A stretch of DNA of 64,000 nucleotides from Hufsiella arboris (GTDB lineage: Bacteria; Bacteroidota; Bacteroidia; Sphingobacteriales; Sphingobacteriaceae). Both the position numbers and the translations under genes were made by a program. The notes beneath the pieces were generated by a model. That model searched no databases. It saw only the letters and a program-made list of their open reading frames with translations, and was not told where the DNA came from. The stretch is taken from positions 368,268 through 432,267 of the forward strand of contig NZ_WVHT01000005.1 in the NCBI RefSeq assembly GCF_009834875.1, given 5' to 3'. Shown here piece by piece: positions 1-8,706 of this stretch (its first letter is position 1; each line of letters opens with the position of its first letter).

Positions 1-775
1 TTGTTTCAATGTCGTCCGGGTTTAAATTGGAAATACCGTCGCCATAATCAGCTCCGCCCCACTCTCCGGATGCACCTCGTTGCGTGTTATCCATCGGGAC
101 GCCATTGATAACGTAGAGCGGAGATCCAGCGCTGAAACTTGTTAAGCCGCGAAGCAATACACGGGCAGATGAACCAGGGCCGCCATTAGCGCCACTAACG
201 CTTAATCCCGCAACTCGTCCTGATAAGGACATTGCAACATTTGATTCTTTTGCCTGGTTTAAATCAGTGCCATTGACGGTCGTAACTGCGTAGCCCAATT
301 TTTTCTGATCCTTTCTGATACCAAGGGCTGTTACAACCACTTCAGTTAGATTTTTAGCATTTGGTGTCATTGACACGTTAAGCGTAGTTTTCCCTGCTAC
401 CGCTATTTCCTGCGTATTATATCCGATATAAGTGAAAACGAGCGTGGCATTGTCCGGTACTGTCAAACTGAAAGAACCCGATGCGTTTGTTACGACCCCG
501 GTGTTTGTAGATTTAATTTTTACCGAAACGCCAACCAAAGGCTCACCTTTTTCGTCTACAACTTTACCGCTGATTCTGATATCTGCATTGTTTGTAAAAG
601 GTGTAAGGAATGTGGTAGACCCGGATGTGTTTATGAGAGGGCTAAGTACATTAGCATTTGCTGAGGCGTCAAAATGTAAGAGGAATAAGGACGCAACCGC
701 AAGTTTAGTAGTCAGGTTAAGCCGAGGAAAGCTATCCTTAACCTTCGTCTTTTTTACGTGGTTATTGATTTTCAT
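1..775 (-). CDS. SusC/RagA-type TonB-dependent receptor, N-terminal part, cut by window edge
   Basis: Reading leftward from the ATG at 775, about 258 codons are visible before the window ends. The N-terminus is basic, followed by a hydrophobic signal segment. A carboxypeptidase-D-like regulatory domain follows (starting near GKVVDEKGEPLVGVSVKI), then the typical LTEVVVTALGIRK junction and a TonB plug domain with GRVAGLSVSG, PLYVINGVPMD and GEWGGADYGD. These are hallmarks of SusC outer-membrane transporters, which import oligosaccharides together with a SusD lipoprotein. The barrel and the partner SusD lie outside the window. The gene is divergent from the ROK regulator at 1077, which probably controls it. 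It is related to, but clearly different from, the SusC at 3993-7157, so the pair is not a recent duplication. Confidence 0.93.
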   Translation of the reverse strand, partial: MKINNHVKKTKVKDSFPRLNLTTKLAVASLFLLHFDASANANVLSPLINTSGSTTFLTPFTNNADIRISGKVVDEKGEPLVGVSVKIKSTNTGVVTNASGSFSLTVPDNATLVFTYIGYNTQEIAVAGKTTLNVSMTPNAKNLTEVVVTALGIRKDQKKLGYAVTTVNGTDLNQAKESNVAMSLSGRVAGLSVSGANGGPGSSARVLLRGLTSFSAGSPLYVINGVPMDNTQRGASGEWGGADYGDGISNLNPDDIET

Positions 776-1076
776 ACTTTTTACTTGGTTTGGTGATGAG
801 TGTGTTTTGCAAGGCAGTTTAGAGAGATGGCTGCAAGCCTTGCGGTTACAGCGATTAAAATTTGTTGTTTTTCGTCATGTGTTTATAAATTAAGTGAGAT
901 GTGTTTGCTTAGGAATGTTCGAAACAGTCAATTTACATGCATTATTATTTGTGCTTGTAAAAGAATAAATTTGTTAAGAAACTAATTTCCAAGGTAAAAA
1001 TTCTTTTACGTAAACGCAAATACTTTGTAAATTTTTTAAAAAGTATAAAATTTATTTTTAATTGCCAATTATAACT
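776..1076. promoter_or_regulatory. Divergent intergenic region between susC fragment and ROK gene
   Basis: This 301-bp AT-rich region must hold the promoters for the leftward susC and the rightward ROK gene. On the plus strand a TAAATTTG at 966-973 fits the Bacteroidota -7 consensus TAnnTTTG, but no TTTG lies at the right distance upstream, so it is only a candidate. The leftward susC leader contains ACCAAACCAA about 11 bases before its ATG; the same word precedes the ATG of the second susC (7157). A palindromic element at 1022-1044 is listed separately. Short ORFs here have no recognisable product. Confidence 0.5.
1022..1044. promoter_or_regulatory. Candidate ROK operator, copy 1 (23-bp imperfect palindrome)
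   Basis: The element runs from ACTTTG to AAAAAGT, with outer arms ACTTT/AAAGT around an A/T core, and ends 32 bp before the ROK ATG. A closely similar 23-bp element (about 20 of 23 positions the same) lies upstream of the second ROK gene at 7421-7443. ROK repressors of the NagC/XylR type bind AT-rich palindromes, so autoregulation is a reasonable inference. The A/T-rich background weakens the case. Confidence 0.45.
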
Positions 1077-2279
1077 ATGTCTACTTCTAAGCTTGAAATT
1101 CTGGTTACGCACAGCGAGACGATAAAGTGTTTGTATTATAATAAGGTAGCGACGAGTACTGAGGTGAGTAACCTGACAGGAAAGAGTATTCCTCATGTGA
1201 TTAAAGTTTTGGGGGAACTGACAAAAGCGGGCTACGTGACGGTGAACGGTTATGCCAGTTCGAGCGGGGGCCGTAAGCCTCTTGTATATTCTCTTGTTGC
1301 CGATTCCCATTATATATTGTCGGTGGCGATGGATCAGTTTTCGGCCCAGATGGTTATAGTGGATATGAATAACGCGTTTGTAACTGACACGGAGCGTTAT
1401 GAATTTCCTATTAACGAACTGACACCGGATGCATTGATTGCTTATATCAATGAATTTCTTGAGAAGAAGGAGATAGCAAGAGAGACGATCATTGGTGTCG
1501 GATTAACGATGCCGGGTTTCATTGACACGGAGCAAAATGTCAATTATACTTATTCAAGTATTGCTGGCGAGTCGCTGGTGGGCTATATCCAGCAACAGAT
1601 ATCAATTCCGGTATTTTTAGAGAACGATTCAACGGCCATTGCCATAGCAGAACAGAAGTTCGGTGTGGCGGCGCATATCAAAAACGTGATGGTACTGAAC
1701 CTGGGCTGGGGGATCGGGTTGGGGATGATTTTAAACGACCAGTTATTTACAGGCAACAATGGGTTGGCTGGCGAGTTCAGCCATATTCCGTTGTTTAAAA
1801 ACGGGAAGTTATGTACCTGTGGCAAGCACGGTTGTTTGGAAACAGAAGCCTCGCTGATTGCTGTAACGGCAAATGCCAGGCAGGGGATAAAGGAAGGCTT
1901 GACAACGAGCCTGGCGAATTACCCGGAAATCAATGCAGATATCATCATCGCCGAAGCAATTAAGGGCGATGTATTCTCGGTAAAGCTGATATCAGAAGCG
2001 GCGTATCATGTAGGTCAGGGACTGGCAATACTGATTCACCTGATGAATCCCGGAGCGATTGTATTGAGTGGAAAAGGCAGTATGGTAGGGAAGTTGTGGC
2101 TGGCGCCGATTCAGCAGGCGATTAACGAACACTGCATTCCAAGACTGACACAGTTTACCGAGTTTAAGATATCAGATCTGAATACACGGGCTCAGCTGAT
2201 CGGAGGAGCCGCGCTGGTCGTGGAGAATTTTGAAAAAGCACTTCATCAAAAATTCAATCAAATAAAGATGGAAGTTTAG
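1077..2279 (+). CDS. ROK-family transcriptional regulator (NagC/XylR type), copy 1
   Basis: This is a sugar-sensing repressor of about 400 residues, normal for the family. A winged-helix DNA-binding domain occupies residues 10-65 (recognition helix around STEVSNLTGKSIPHVIKVL). A ROK sugar-kinase-fold domain follows with GVGLTMPGFID, the GWGIGLGMI loop and the zinc motif CTCGKHGCLE (C246, C248, C253). The start at 1077 is chosen over a TTG at 1062 because it aligns exactly with the ATG of the second copy. Residues from about 13 to 388 are identical to the gene at 7495, while both ends differ. It is divergent from a susC and convergent with a susD gene, pointing to control of the flanking glycan transport genes. 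The inducer is unknown; a sugar or sugar phosphate is expected. Confidence 0.93.
   Translation: MSTSKLEILVTHSETIKCLYYNKVATSTEVSNLTGKSIPHVIKVLGELTKAGYVTVNGYASSSGGRKPLVYSLVADSHYILSVAMDQFSAQMVIVDMNNAFVTDTERYEFPINELTPDALIAYINEFLEKKEIARETIIGVGLTMPGFIDTEQNVNYTYSSIAGESLVGYIQQQISIPVFLENDSTAIAIAEQKFGVAAHIKNVMVLNLGWGIGLGMILNDQLFTGNNGLAGEFSHIPLFKNGKLCTCGKHGCLETEASLIAVTANARQGIKEGLTTSLANYPEINADIIIAEAIKGDVFSVKLISEAAYHVGQGLAILIHLMNPGAIVLSGKGSMVGKLWLAPIQQAINEHCIPRLTQFTEFKISDLNTRAQLIGGAALVVENFEKALHQKFNQIKMEV
1113..2240 (+). repeat. Long direct repeat, copy 1 (ROK gene core)
   Basis: This stretch matches 7531-8658 at an offset of 6418 bases with only about five or six differences in 1.13 kb. All are synonymous except the one at the right edge, which turns Glu into Gly. 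The match stops inside the ROK coding sequence on both sides, so the unit is neither a whole gene nor an insertion sequence. Homogenisation by gene conversion, or a recent partial duplication, explains it best. Confidence 0.9.
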
Positions 2280-2337
2280 TAATTATTATAAACAAAGAAG
2301 GCTGCATAATTGCAGCCTTCTTTGTTTATAATAATTA
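2280..2337. terminator. Perfect 27-bp inverted repeat, bidirectional terminator
   Basis: Left arm 2280-2306 and right arm 2311-2337 are exact reverse complements with a 4-nt loop (TAAT). The stem has a GC-rich centre (GAAGGCTGCA) and A/T-rich outer ends, so a U-rich tail follows the stem in either direction. It lies between the convergent ROK and susD genes and includes the susD stop codon at 2335-2337. Its length is unusual: most intrinsic terminator stems are 7-12 bp. Confidence 0.85.
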
Positions 2338-3966
2338 TTGTTTATCCCACCACACACGAGAAGTCATCTTATCTCCACCAGATAAACGATTCACAGCATC
2401 CTGGTAATTTTGGGGATTAACTGCTGCTTCATTTGTCGGATAAGTATAGCGTCTCGGAATGGTACCGTTGGTTGCATTTCCCGGATATGCCGCAACAGGA
2501 GTAAGCGCAGGAATTCCACTTCTTCTCCAGTTAGTCCATGCTTCATATTCATCGCCAAAACTAGCAACCCAATACTGGGTGTTTATCTGGCTGATTCCGG
2601 CAGCACCGCCAGCATAAGGATTTTTACTTAAGAAATAGGCGATTTCAGATGCAGGAACATTAATTCCCGAAACTGCACCTAAATTATATTGAGCAAATTG
2701 CTGCATCGCCGCTGTAACCCCCGCTGTATAAAAGGTTGCCGCACTTCCGCTTACATATCCACGCTCGGCTGCCTCTGCCAATAAAAGTTGTGTTTCTGCA
2801 GCAGTTAAAAAGAATGTCGGGGCTTCAAAACGAGCAACAGTGTAACGGTTAACAACAGAATATTTGTACTGTGCGCCAGGCCAGTTGGGAGCGGTGTTGA
2901 TGCCTCTGGTGCCTGTCACATCGTAGCCATTTGGCTGGCCTAACTGTTTGGTAACAGTTGTGTCGCCATAATCAATCGTATTGGTATTGGCATCATAACC
3001 GGGAACTGCCGGATCGGTATTGGTACCGATATTTGAAGGAGTTACCAATGTCGCAATAAATCGCGTTCTCGGATCACCAGACGATTTAAGATAGTCCATA
3101 AATGTCTTACTAATGCGAGTTGCGTTCGGGTCTTGTGAGATCAGAACGGATCCGGTGCCATTTGCTAAATTATTTTGTGGCGCCAGATTGGGATGCTGCA
3201 ATATCGCATTGTCAGAAATAGCTGTCATTACTCCTCCAGCAGCCGCTTTTGCAGCCCAAGTTTTTGCATCCTGTGGCTTAACTTTAATTAATCTCATCGC
3301 CAAGCGAAGCATTTCAGAATAGGCGAATTTTTTCCACTTCGACACATCTCCTCCGTATAGCATATCGGCTGCTCCAACAGTATTAGGTGATGCAGCATTT
3401 AAGGCAGCAGCGGCCTCGTCCAATTCCTTCAACATGTCTGCATAGATTGATTCCTGTGAATCATAAACCGGTGTGAGGTTTTGCGACAAATATGCCTGAC
3501 CTGACTGGCTGTATGGAATATCTCCATAAAGATCTGTCATGCGTTGAAACATAAAAACTTTAAAAATTCGGGAAATATTATAAAAGTTTGTTTGATTGGG
3601 ATTACTTTTTACATTTTCAATAATGTCCGTAATGTTTTTTATACTGTTCGGATAATTGACATCCCAGTATGCAGACAAGTAACCGCCATTCAGGGTGTAT
3701 TTGTCGCCGGCCCAATATCCTGTGGTAGAAGACAAATGTTGAACCATTGTTGACGCGTAAATCAGGTTTCCTCGCCAATCTTCATAAGCGTTTGCATCAC
3801 TATTACCCGAAGTAACCAACTCAGCTGTTGTGAAAAGAAAATTATAATTCATTGACGCTGAATTTAATTTTGTAGGGTCTGTGTTTATTTCTTCAAAATT
3901 TTTATCGCAACCTGCGGTGATTAACAATCCTGCAAGTGCTGGTATTAGTATATATTTCTTTTTCAT
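2335..3966 (-). CDS. SusD/RagB-like outer-membrane lipoprotein (SusD-like_2 group)
   Basis: This 543-residue surface glycan-binding lipoprotein is the partner of the SusC immediately upstream. It has a lipoprotein signal with the Cys at LLITAGCDKNF, then the motif FEEINTDPTKLNSASMNY typical of the SusD-like_2 group. TPR-like helices follow, including YNISRIFKVFMFQRMTDLYGDIPYS and the YSEMLRLAMRLIKV region. The C-terminal EYEAWTNWRRSGIPAL segment is the conserved family ending. It starts 26 bp after the susC stop, as in a typical susC-susD operon. The bound glycan cannot be read from sequence; the nearby fucosidase and GH2 enzyme suggest a fucosylated, mannose- or hexosamine-containing oligosaccharide. 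Confidence 0.92.
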   Translation of the reverse strand: MKKKYILIPALAGLLITAGCDKNFEEINTDPTKLNSASMNYNFLFTTAELVTSGNSDANAYEDWRGNLIYASTMVQHLSSTTGYWAGDKYTLNGGYLSAYWDVNYPNSIKNITDIIENVKSNPNQTNFYNISRIFKVFMFQRMTDLYGDIPYSQSGQAYLSQNLTPVYDSQESIYADMLKELDEAAAALNAASPNTVGAADMLYGGDVSKWKKFAYSEMLRLAMRLIKVKPQDAKTWAAKAAAGGVMTAISDNAILQHPNLAPQNNLANGTGSVLISQDPNATRISKTFMDYLKSSGDPRTRFIATLVTPSNIGTNTDPAVPGYDANTNTIDYGDTTVTKQLGQPNGYDVTGTRGINTAPNWPGAQYKYSVVNRYTVARFEAPTFFLTAAETQLLLAEAAERGYVSGSAATFYTAGVTAAMQQFAQYNLGAVSGINVPASEIAYFLSKNPYAGGAAGISQINTQYWVASFGDEYEAWTNWRRSGIPALTPVAAYPGNATNGTIPRRYTYPTNEAAVNPQNYQDAVNRLSGGDKMTSRVWWDKQ

Positions 3967-3992
3967 TGTAATTACTAATTAAAAATTATCGC

Positions 3993-6900
3993 TTAGAACT
4001 TGACATTTAAGTTAAATCCAAGTGATCGGATATAAGGATATCCTGTCAATTCAAGTCCTTGCCCGTTTCCGCCTGTCAGATTTGATTCCGGATCGATATT
4101 TGGAGTGTGCTTCATAATGGTTGCCAAGTTGCGACCGATTAATGAAATTGTTAAACCCTTTACTGGTGATTTTCCCAATACGGAGGCTGGCAAACTGTAT
4201 CCGATTGAAGCGCTACGGAGCTTAATAAAACTAGCATCGTATACAAATTCCTCCGTTACATGATGATCGTCTTGTGCCGAAATCGCCTGCCAGTATGTTT
4301 GTGCAGGAACCGCAACGGTGTTCGGCTGGCCGGCTTCGTTTACACCCGGTCCAACGTATCCGCCTTCTCTTCCTCCAAGTGTTTTTTGTTGAAGGCCATC
4401 GTTGTATAACAACAAGTTGGTTCCAGAATAGATTTTTGCACCGTATTTGAAGTCAAACAAAATCGAGGCACTAAATGACTTGAACTTAAAGTCATTGCTA
4501 AATCCACCGGTCGTTTTGTATACACCCGACCCAAGTGGCACTGGCAGGTTAGATCTCTCAGGCAGACCGTCTGCATCATATATTATCTGGCCTCCTTCAT
4601 TTCTTTTATATGCGTAGCCTACAATTTGTGCGTACGGTTTACCAACTACCTGCTGAATGCTCACGCCGTTACCCCAACGAGGAAACGCTCCGTCAACTAC
4701 AATGGCATCTTGTCCAGGCGCTAGTGCAATAACTTTATTATTATTTATACCGATATTAAACGAGGTATTCCATACGAAGCTTCCGAATTTCAACGGTGTG
4801 GCGTTTAGCAATAATTCAAAACCTCTATTTTGCATCTCGCCGATATTTATATTACGGCCAGTGTATCCTGATGTTGGAGATATCGTAACCGGAAGTATGT
4901 CATCTTTAGTGGTTTTATCGTAAAAGGCCACATCGAATCCGACTCTGCTATCAAAAAAATCCATGTTAAGGCCTATCTCTTTTTCGGAGATTTTTACCGG
5001 TTTAAGATTTGGATTTGGAACAGCATTTTGTGTTATGTATCCAACAGTTTGGTCATTAATTGTATAACCTTGCAATCCGTAAGTCAAAACATTCAAATAA
5101 GGGTCAGCGCCTTTTGAGCTTCTGGCTGTTGAAGCCCGGAGTTTACCGAAGCTGATAAAATCTGGAAGTTTAAACGCATCTGAAAAAACGAAACTAGCCG
5201 CTGCGGAAGGATAGAAAATCGTGTTTGAGTTTATTGCGAGAGTTGAATACCAGTCTTGGCGGCCGGTTAACGTTAAAAACAACCAATTTTTGTAACCCAA
5301 ATCGGCACTTGCGAATAATGAGTTCACTCTAAGATGAGTGTATTGGTATTCAAGCGGCTTTCTGCTTATATTACTCGGAGTGTAAAACCCGGGAACAATG
5401 AATGGACTAGCTCCAACAATGCCATTACGAGAAGTCAGATCATCCTGAGAATTGCCTCCTAAAAGAAGCTTAGTCGAAAATTCGCCAAATTTTTTATTGA
5501 AATCTAAAGATCCTCCATAGTTGAGTTCACGATAGGTGTCTGTATATTGTGTTAAGCTCCCACCTGGTTGATAACCTGTTCCCGATGGAAGCACGTTAAC
5601 TAAATCAAGAGTATTTCCATCACGAGTTACTTGGCCCTGAGCAGTTAACCAATTAGTGATTTCATATTTCAAAGTCACACCACCAGTTAACCTACTGCGC
5701 TTGGTTGAATTTTGATAGGCATAAGCTACGAAGTAAGGGTTATTAAAATAGGTGTCGGCACCAGGTAAAATCTCTGATCCTGTTGCGGTTTTATAGTTTT
5801 CAAGTAGCCTGATATCAAAGCTATTGGCAAGATATAAAGGGCCTGCTAAAACATTCCCTGGAGCATCGGAAAAAGAAGCCCTATTTTTTACTGTTTCAAA
5901 AATATAGTCCGCAGTAACAGTGGTCGTGAGTTTTTTATTAATATTGATTGTGGAGTTTAAATTAAGACCCTGTTGTTTCAAATTAGAATTCGGAATAGGA
6001 TTTTTCATATAGTTGTTCATTAGTGATAACCTGAAATTTCCTAGATCGGCATTCCCTGAAAAGGCAACGGTGCTTTGATTGTTGATCCCTGTTTCGTAAA
6101 AGTTTTTGAAGTTATTCTTCTGAGCGATATATGCATAATTGTCACCCAAAAAATTTACCGCTTGAGATCCGTCAAGTTTAGATCCCCAGCTAAATGTCGA
6201 AGTTCCAAGAGCAGCATTAGCATTAGCGGGCTTTATGCCTTGTGAACCTTGTCCGTATGCATATTGATAATCACGTTGGTCGTCTACATTGCTAAATGTT
6301 GTATTGGAGTTCAAGTCGATTCCGATACCTTTTGAACCCTGTCCCGACTTTGTAGTAATTAAAATTGCGCCGTTTGCACCACGATAACCGTATAATGCTG
6401 AAGCCGCAGCTGATTTAAGTACGGTTATATTCTGAATATTATCCGGGTTGATCGTGCTAAGCACATCACCATAATCCGCGCCACCCCATTGTCCGGAGGA
6501 GCCGGCATTCGAATTTGATACGGGAATTCCATCAAGAACATATAATGGCTGGTTGTTCGCTGTAAGCGAAGAGTTACCACGGATTGTAACACGACCGCTT
6601 CCCGATGGCCCTGTTGATGTACCGGAAACGCTAACACCGGCAACCTGACCTGTAAGCGCATTCGCGAGGTTCGTCTCACGTGATTGAGTAAATTTCGATC
6701 CGTCTACAGTAGTCGTCGATGTCCCAACAGCTCTTGCTTGTTTTTTCACTCCCAACGCTGTTACTACAACTTCAGTTAATTGTTTGGTGCTCCCAGCGAG
6801 TTGAATGTTTACAGTGGAACGGTTGTTTACCTGAACCTCGGTGGTTTCAAATCCGACCGCGGAGAAAACAAGAATAGCATTGCCATTTGCATTTAAATTG

Positions 6901-7157
6901 TAAATACCGTTAACATCGGTGATAACCCCAGTTGTGGATCCCTTGATTTTTACTGAGACCCCCTGGATCGGAGCTCCTAATTCATCCGTGACTTTTCCTC
7001 TTATGGCAGTTTGCTTAGCAGCTGTAAAAAGATTGTGTGCTGGCATAGCTGCATAAATTCTGTCAACTGGGCACATAGTGCCCACTAGCAGGACGGCGAG
7101 TACCCCATGTCGCCATGGGTTGCCTTTTTTGCTTTTTTGTAAAGATTTGAAATTCAT
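3993..7157 (-). CDS. SusC-like TonB-dependent outer-membrane receptor
   Basis: This 1054-residue receptor has the usual SusC length and imports oligosaccharides through the outer membrane using TonB energy. In order: an N-terminal signal region; a carboxypeptidase-D-like domain (GKVTDELGAPIQGVSVKIKG); the junction LTEVVVTALGVKK; a plug with GQVAGVSVSG, NQPLYVLDGIPVS and ALYGYRGANGAILITTKSG; and a 22-stranded barrel. The barrel ends in SLGFNLNVKF, with a C-terminal aromatic residue as needed for outer-membrane insertion. It is the first gene of a minus-strand susC-susD operon. Its 337-bp upstream region is shared with the divergent ROK gene at 7495, so ROK control is likely. Confidence 0.95.
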   Translation of the reverse strand: MNFKSLQKSKKGNPWRHGVLAVLLVGTMCPVDRIYAAMPAHNLFTAAKQTAIRGKVTDELGAPIQGVSVKIKGSTTGVITDVNGIYNLNANGNAILVFSAVGFETTEVQVNNRSTVNIQLAGSTKQLTEVVVTALGVKKQARAVGTSTTTVDGSKFTQSRETNLANALTGQVAGVSVSGTSTGPSGSGRVTIRGNSSLTANNQPLYVLDGIPVSNSNAGSSGQWGGADYGDVLSTINPDNIQNITVLKSAAASALYGYRGANGAILITTKSGQGSKGIGIDLNSNTTFSNVDDQRDYQYAYGQGSQGIKPANANAALGTSTFSWGSKLDGSQAVNFLGDNYAYIAQKNNFKNFYETGINNQSTVAFSGNADLGNFRLSLMNNYMKNPIPNSNLKQQGLNLNSTININKKLTTTVTADYIFETVKNRASFSDAPGNVLAGPLYLANSFDIRLLENYKTATGSEILPGADTYFNNPYFVAYAYQNSTKRSRLTGGVTLKYEITNWLTAQGQVTRDGNTLDLVNVLPSGTGYQPGGSLTQYTDTYRELNYGGSLDFNKKFGEFSTKLLLGGNSQDDLTSRNGIVGASPFIVPGFYTPSNISRKPLEYQYTHLRVNSLFASADLGYKNWLFLTLTGRQDWYSTLAINSNTIFYPSAAASFVFSDAFKLPDFISFGKLRASTARSSKGADPYLNVLTYGLQGYTINDQTVGYITQNAVPNPNLKPVKISEKEIGLNMDFFDSRVGFDVAFYDKTTKDDILPVTISPTSGYTGRNINIGEMQNRGFELLLNATPLKFGSFVWNTSFNIGINNNKVIALAPGQDAIVVDGAFPRWGNGVSIQQVVGKPYAQIVGYAYKRNEGGQIIYDADGLPERSNLPVPLGSGVYKTTGGFSNDFKFKSFSASILFDFKYGAKIYSGTNLLLYNDGLQQKTLGGREGGYVGPGVNEAGQPNTVAVPAQTYWQAISAQDDHHVTEEFVYDASFIKLRSASIGYSLPASVLGKSPVKGLTISLIGRNLATIMKHTPNIDPESNLTGGNGQGLELTGYPYIRSLGFNLNVKF

Positions 7158-7494
7158 AAAAGTTGGTTTGGTATAAATTATTGTGTGATATTATTCAATT
7201 ATTAATATGTGAGAACTTTTTAAAATAAAATATAAAACTAAATTGAATATAAAATTGGTATTTTTTAAAATATTTGGTCGATTTAGTATGATTTTTTAAA
7301 AATTAAATCATTTTTTATGAAATAAGAATCAATACTTTCAAGATTTTAATGGTTATTCACAATCCCTTTATTAATTAAATACAAAATCTAAATTAATTTT
7401 TTATTTCCAAAAACAAGAATACTTTTTTAAATTTTTAAAAAGTCTTTTAAGAAGTCGAAAAAAATCTTTAAATATGTATTACTATTATTTAATT
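7158..7494. promoter_or_regulatory. AT-rich divergent control region between susC and ROK copy 2
   Basis: This 337-bp region is extremely A/T-rich. Words of the form A-C-T5-A4 or T6-A4-5 recur near 7214, 7260, 7290 and 7421-7443. The leftward susC leader carries ACCAAACCAA just before its ATG at 7157, as in the other susC. I found no TAnnTTTG on either strand, so the promoters cannot be placed. No gene is visible. Confidence 0.5.
7421..7443. promoter_or_regulatory. Candidate ROK operator, copy 2 (23-bp imperfect palindrome)
   Basis: The element has outer arms ACTTTTT and AAAAAGT around an A/T core, ending 51 bp before the ROK ATG. It closely matches the 23-bp element at 1022-1044, although the rest of the two upstream regions is not alike. 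Conservation in otherwise different flanks, upstream of regulators with identical HTH domains, argues for an operator. The argument is weakened by low sequence complexity. Confidence 0.45.
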
Positions 7495-8697
7495 ATGCCC
7501 GTTAATAAGCTAAGCCCGTTGTTTTCAAACAGCGAGACAATAAAGTGTTTGTATTATAATAAGGTAGCGACGAGTACTGAGGTGAGTAACCTGACAGGAA
7601 AGAGTATTCCTCATGTGATTAAAGTTTTGGGGGAACTGACAAAAGCGGGCTACGTGACGGTGAACGGTTATGCCAGTTCGAGCGGGGGCCGTAAGCCGCT
7701 TGTATATTCTCTTGTTGCCGATTCCCATTATATATTGTCGGTGGCGATGGATCAGTTTTCGGCCCAGATGGTTATAGTGGATATGAATAACGCGTTTGTA
7801 ACTGACACGGAGCGTTATGAATTTCCTATTAACGAACTGACACCGGATGCATTGATTGCTTATATCAATGAATTTCTTGAGAAGAAGGAGATAGCAAGAG
7901 AGACGATCATTGGTGTCGGATTAACGATGCCGGGTTTCATTGACACGGAGCAAAATGTCAATTATACTTATTCCAGTATTGCTGGCGAGTCGCTGGTGGG
8001 CTATATCCAGCAACAGATATCAATTCCGGTATTTTTAGAGAACGATTCAACGGCCATTGCCATAGCAGAACAGAAGTTCGGTGTGGCGGCGCATATCAAA
8101 AACGTGATGGTACTGAACCTGGGCTGGGGGATCGGGTTGGGGATGATTTTAAACGACCAGTTATTTACAGGCAACAATGGGTTGGCTGGCGAGTTCAGCC
8201 ATATTCCGTTGTTTAAAAACGGGAAGTTATGTACTTGTGGCAAGCACGGTTGTTTGGAAACAGAAGCCTCGCTGATTGCTGTAACGGCAAATGCCAGGCA
8301 GGGGATAAAGGAAGGCTTGACAACGAGCCTGGCGAATTACCCGGAAATCAATGCAGATATCATCATCGCCGAAGCAATTAAGGGCGATGTATTCTCGGTA
8401 AAGCTGATATCAGAAGCGGCGTATCATGTAGGTCAGGGACTGGCAATACTGATTCACCTGATGAATCCCGGAGCGATTGTATTGAGCGGAAAAGGCAGTA
8501 TGGTAGGGAAGTTGTGGCTGGCGCCGATTCAGCAGGCGATTAACGAACACTGCATTCCAAGACTGACACAGTTTACCGAGTTTAAGATATCAGATCTGAA
8601 TACACGGGCTCAGCTGATCGGAGGAGCCGCGCTGGTCGTGGAGAATTTTGGAAAAGCACTCGAAGAGAAGCTTAATAGTATCGAAGCGGTAACGTAA
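7495..8697 (+). CDS. ROK-family transcriptional regulator (NagC/XylR type), copy 2
   Basis: This is the second copy of the sugar-responsive repressor: the winged-helix domain, the ROK domain and the zinc motif CTCGKHGCLE are all identical to the protein from 1077. Only the first dozen residues (MPVNKLSPLFSN) and the last dozen (ALEEKLNSIEAVT) differ. An upstream in-frame ATG at 7474 would add seven residues; 7495 is preferred because it matches copy 1. The stop is 9 bp before the GH29 gene, so it probably leads that operon. With identical DNA-binding and effector domains, the two repressors should recognise the same operators and sugar, tying both loci into one regulon. Confidence 0.93.
   Translation: MPVNKLSPLFSNSETIKCLYYNKVATSTEVSNLTGKSIPHVIKVLGELTKAGYVTVNGYASSSGGRKPLVYSLVADSHYILSVAMDQFSAQMVIVDMNNAFVTDTERYEFPINELTPDALIAYINEFLEKKEIARETIIGVGLTMPGFIDTEQNVNYTYSSIAGESLVGYIQQQISIPVFLENDSTAIAIAEQKFGVAAHIKNVMVLNLGWGIGLGMILNDQLFTGNNGLAGEFSHIPLFKNGKLCTCGKHGCLETEASLIAVTANARQGIKEGLTTSLANYPEINADIIIAEAIKGDVFSVKLISEAAYHVGQGLAILIHLMNPGAIVLSGKGSMVGKLWLAPIQQAINEHCIPRLTQFTEFKISDLNTRAQLIGGAALVVENFGKALEEKLNSIEAVT
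7531..8658 (+). repeat. Long direct repeat, copy 2 (ROK gene core)
   Basis: This is the partner of 1113-2240, about 99.5% identical by eye. It begins at AGCGAGAC and ends within GAGAATTTT, both inside the coding sequence. No terminal inverted repeats or target-site duplications were seen at its ends. Confidence 0.9.
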
Positions 8698-8706
8698 ATT
8701 AGCTGT

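Noticed and set aside
1583..1825. Minus-strand frame inside the ROK gene, repeated at 8001-8243
   Set aside because: It is present twice only because the ROK core is duplicated; the plus-strand protein carries all family motifs.
1113..8658. ROK direct repeats as an insertion sequence or composite transposon
   Set aside because: No transposase, terminal inverted repeats or target duplications; the repeat ends lie inside coding sequence.
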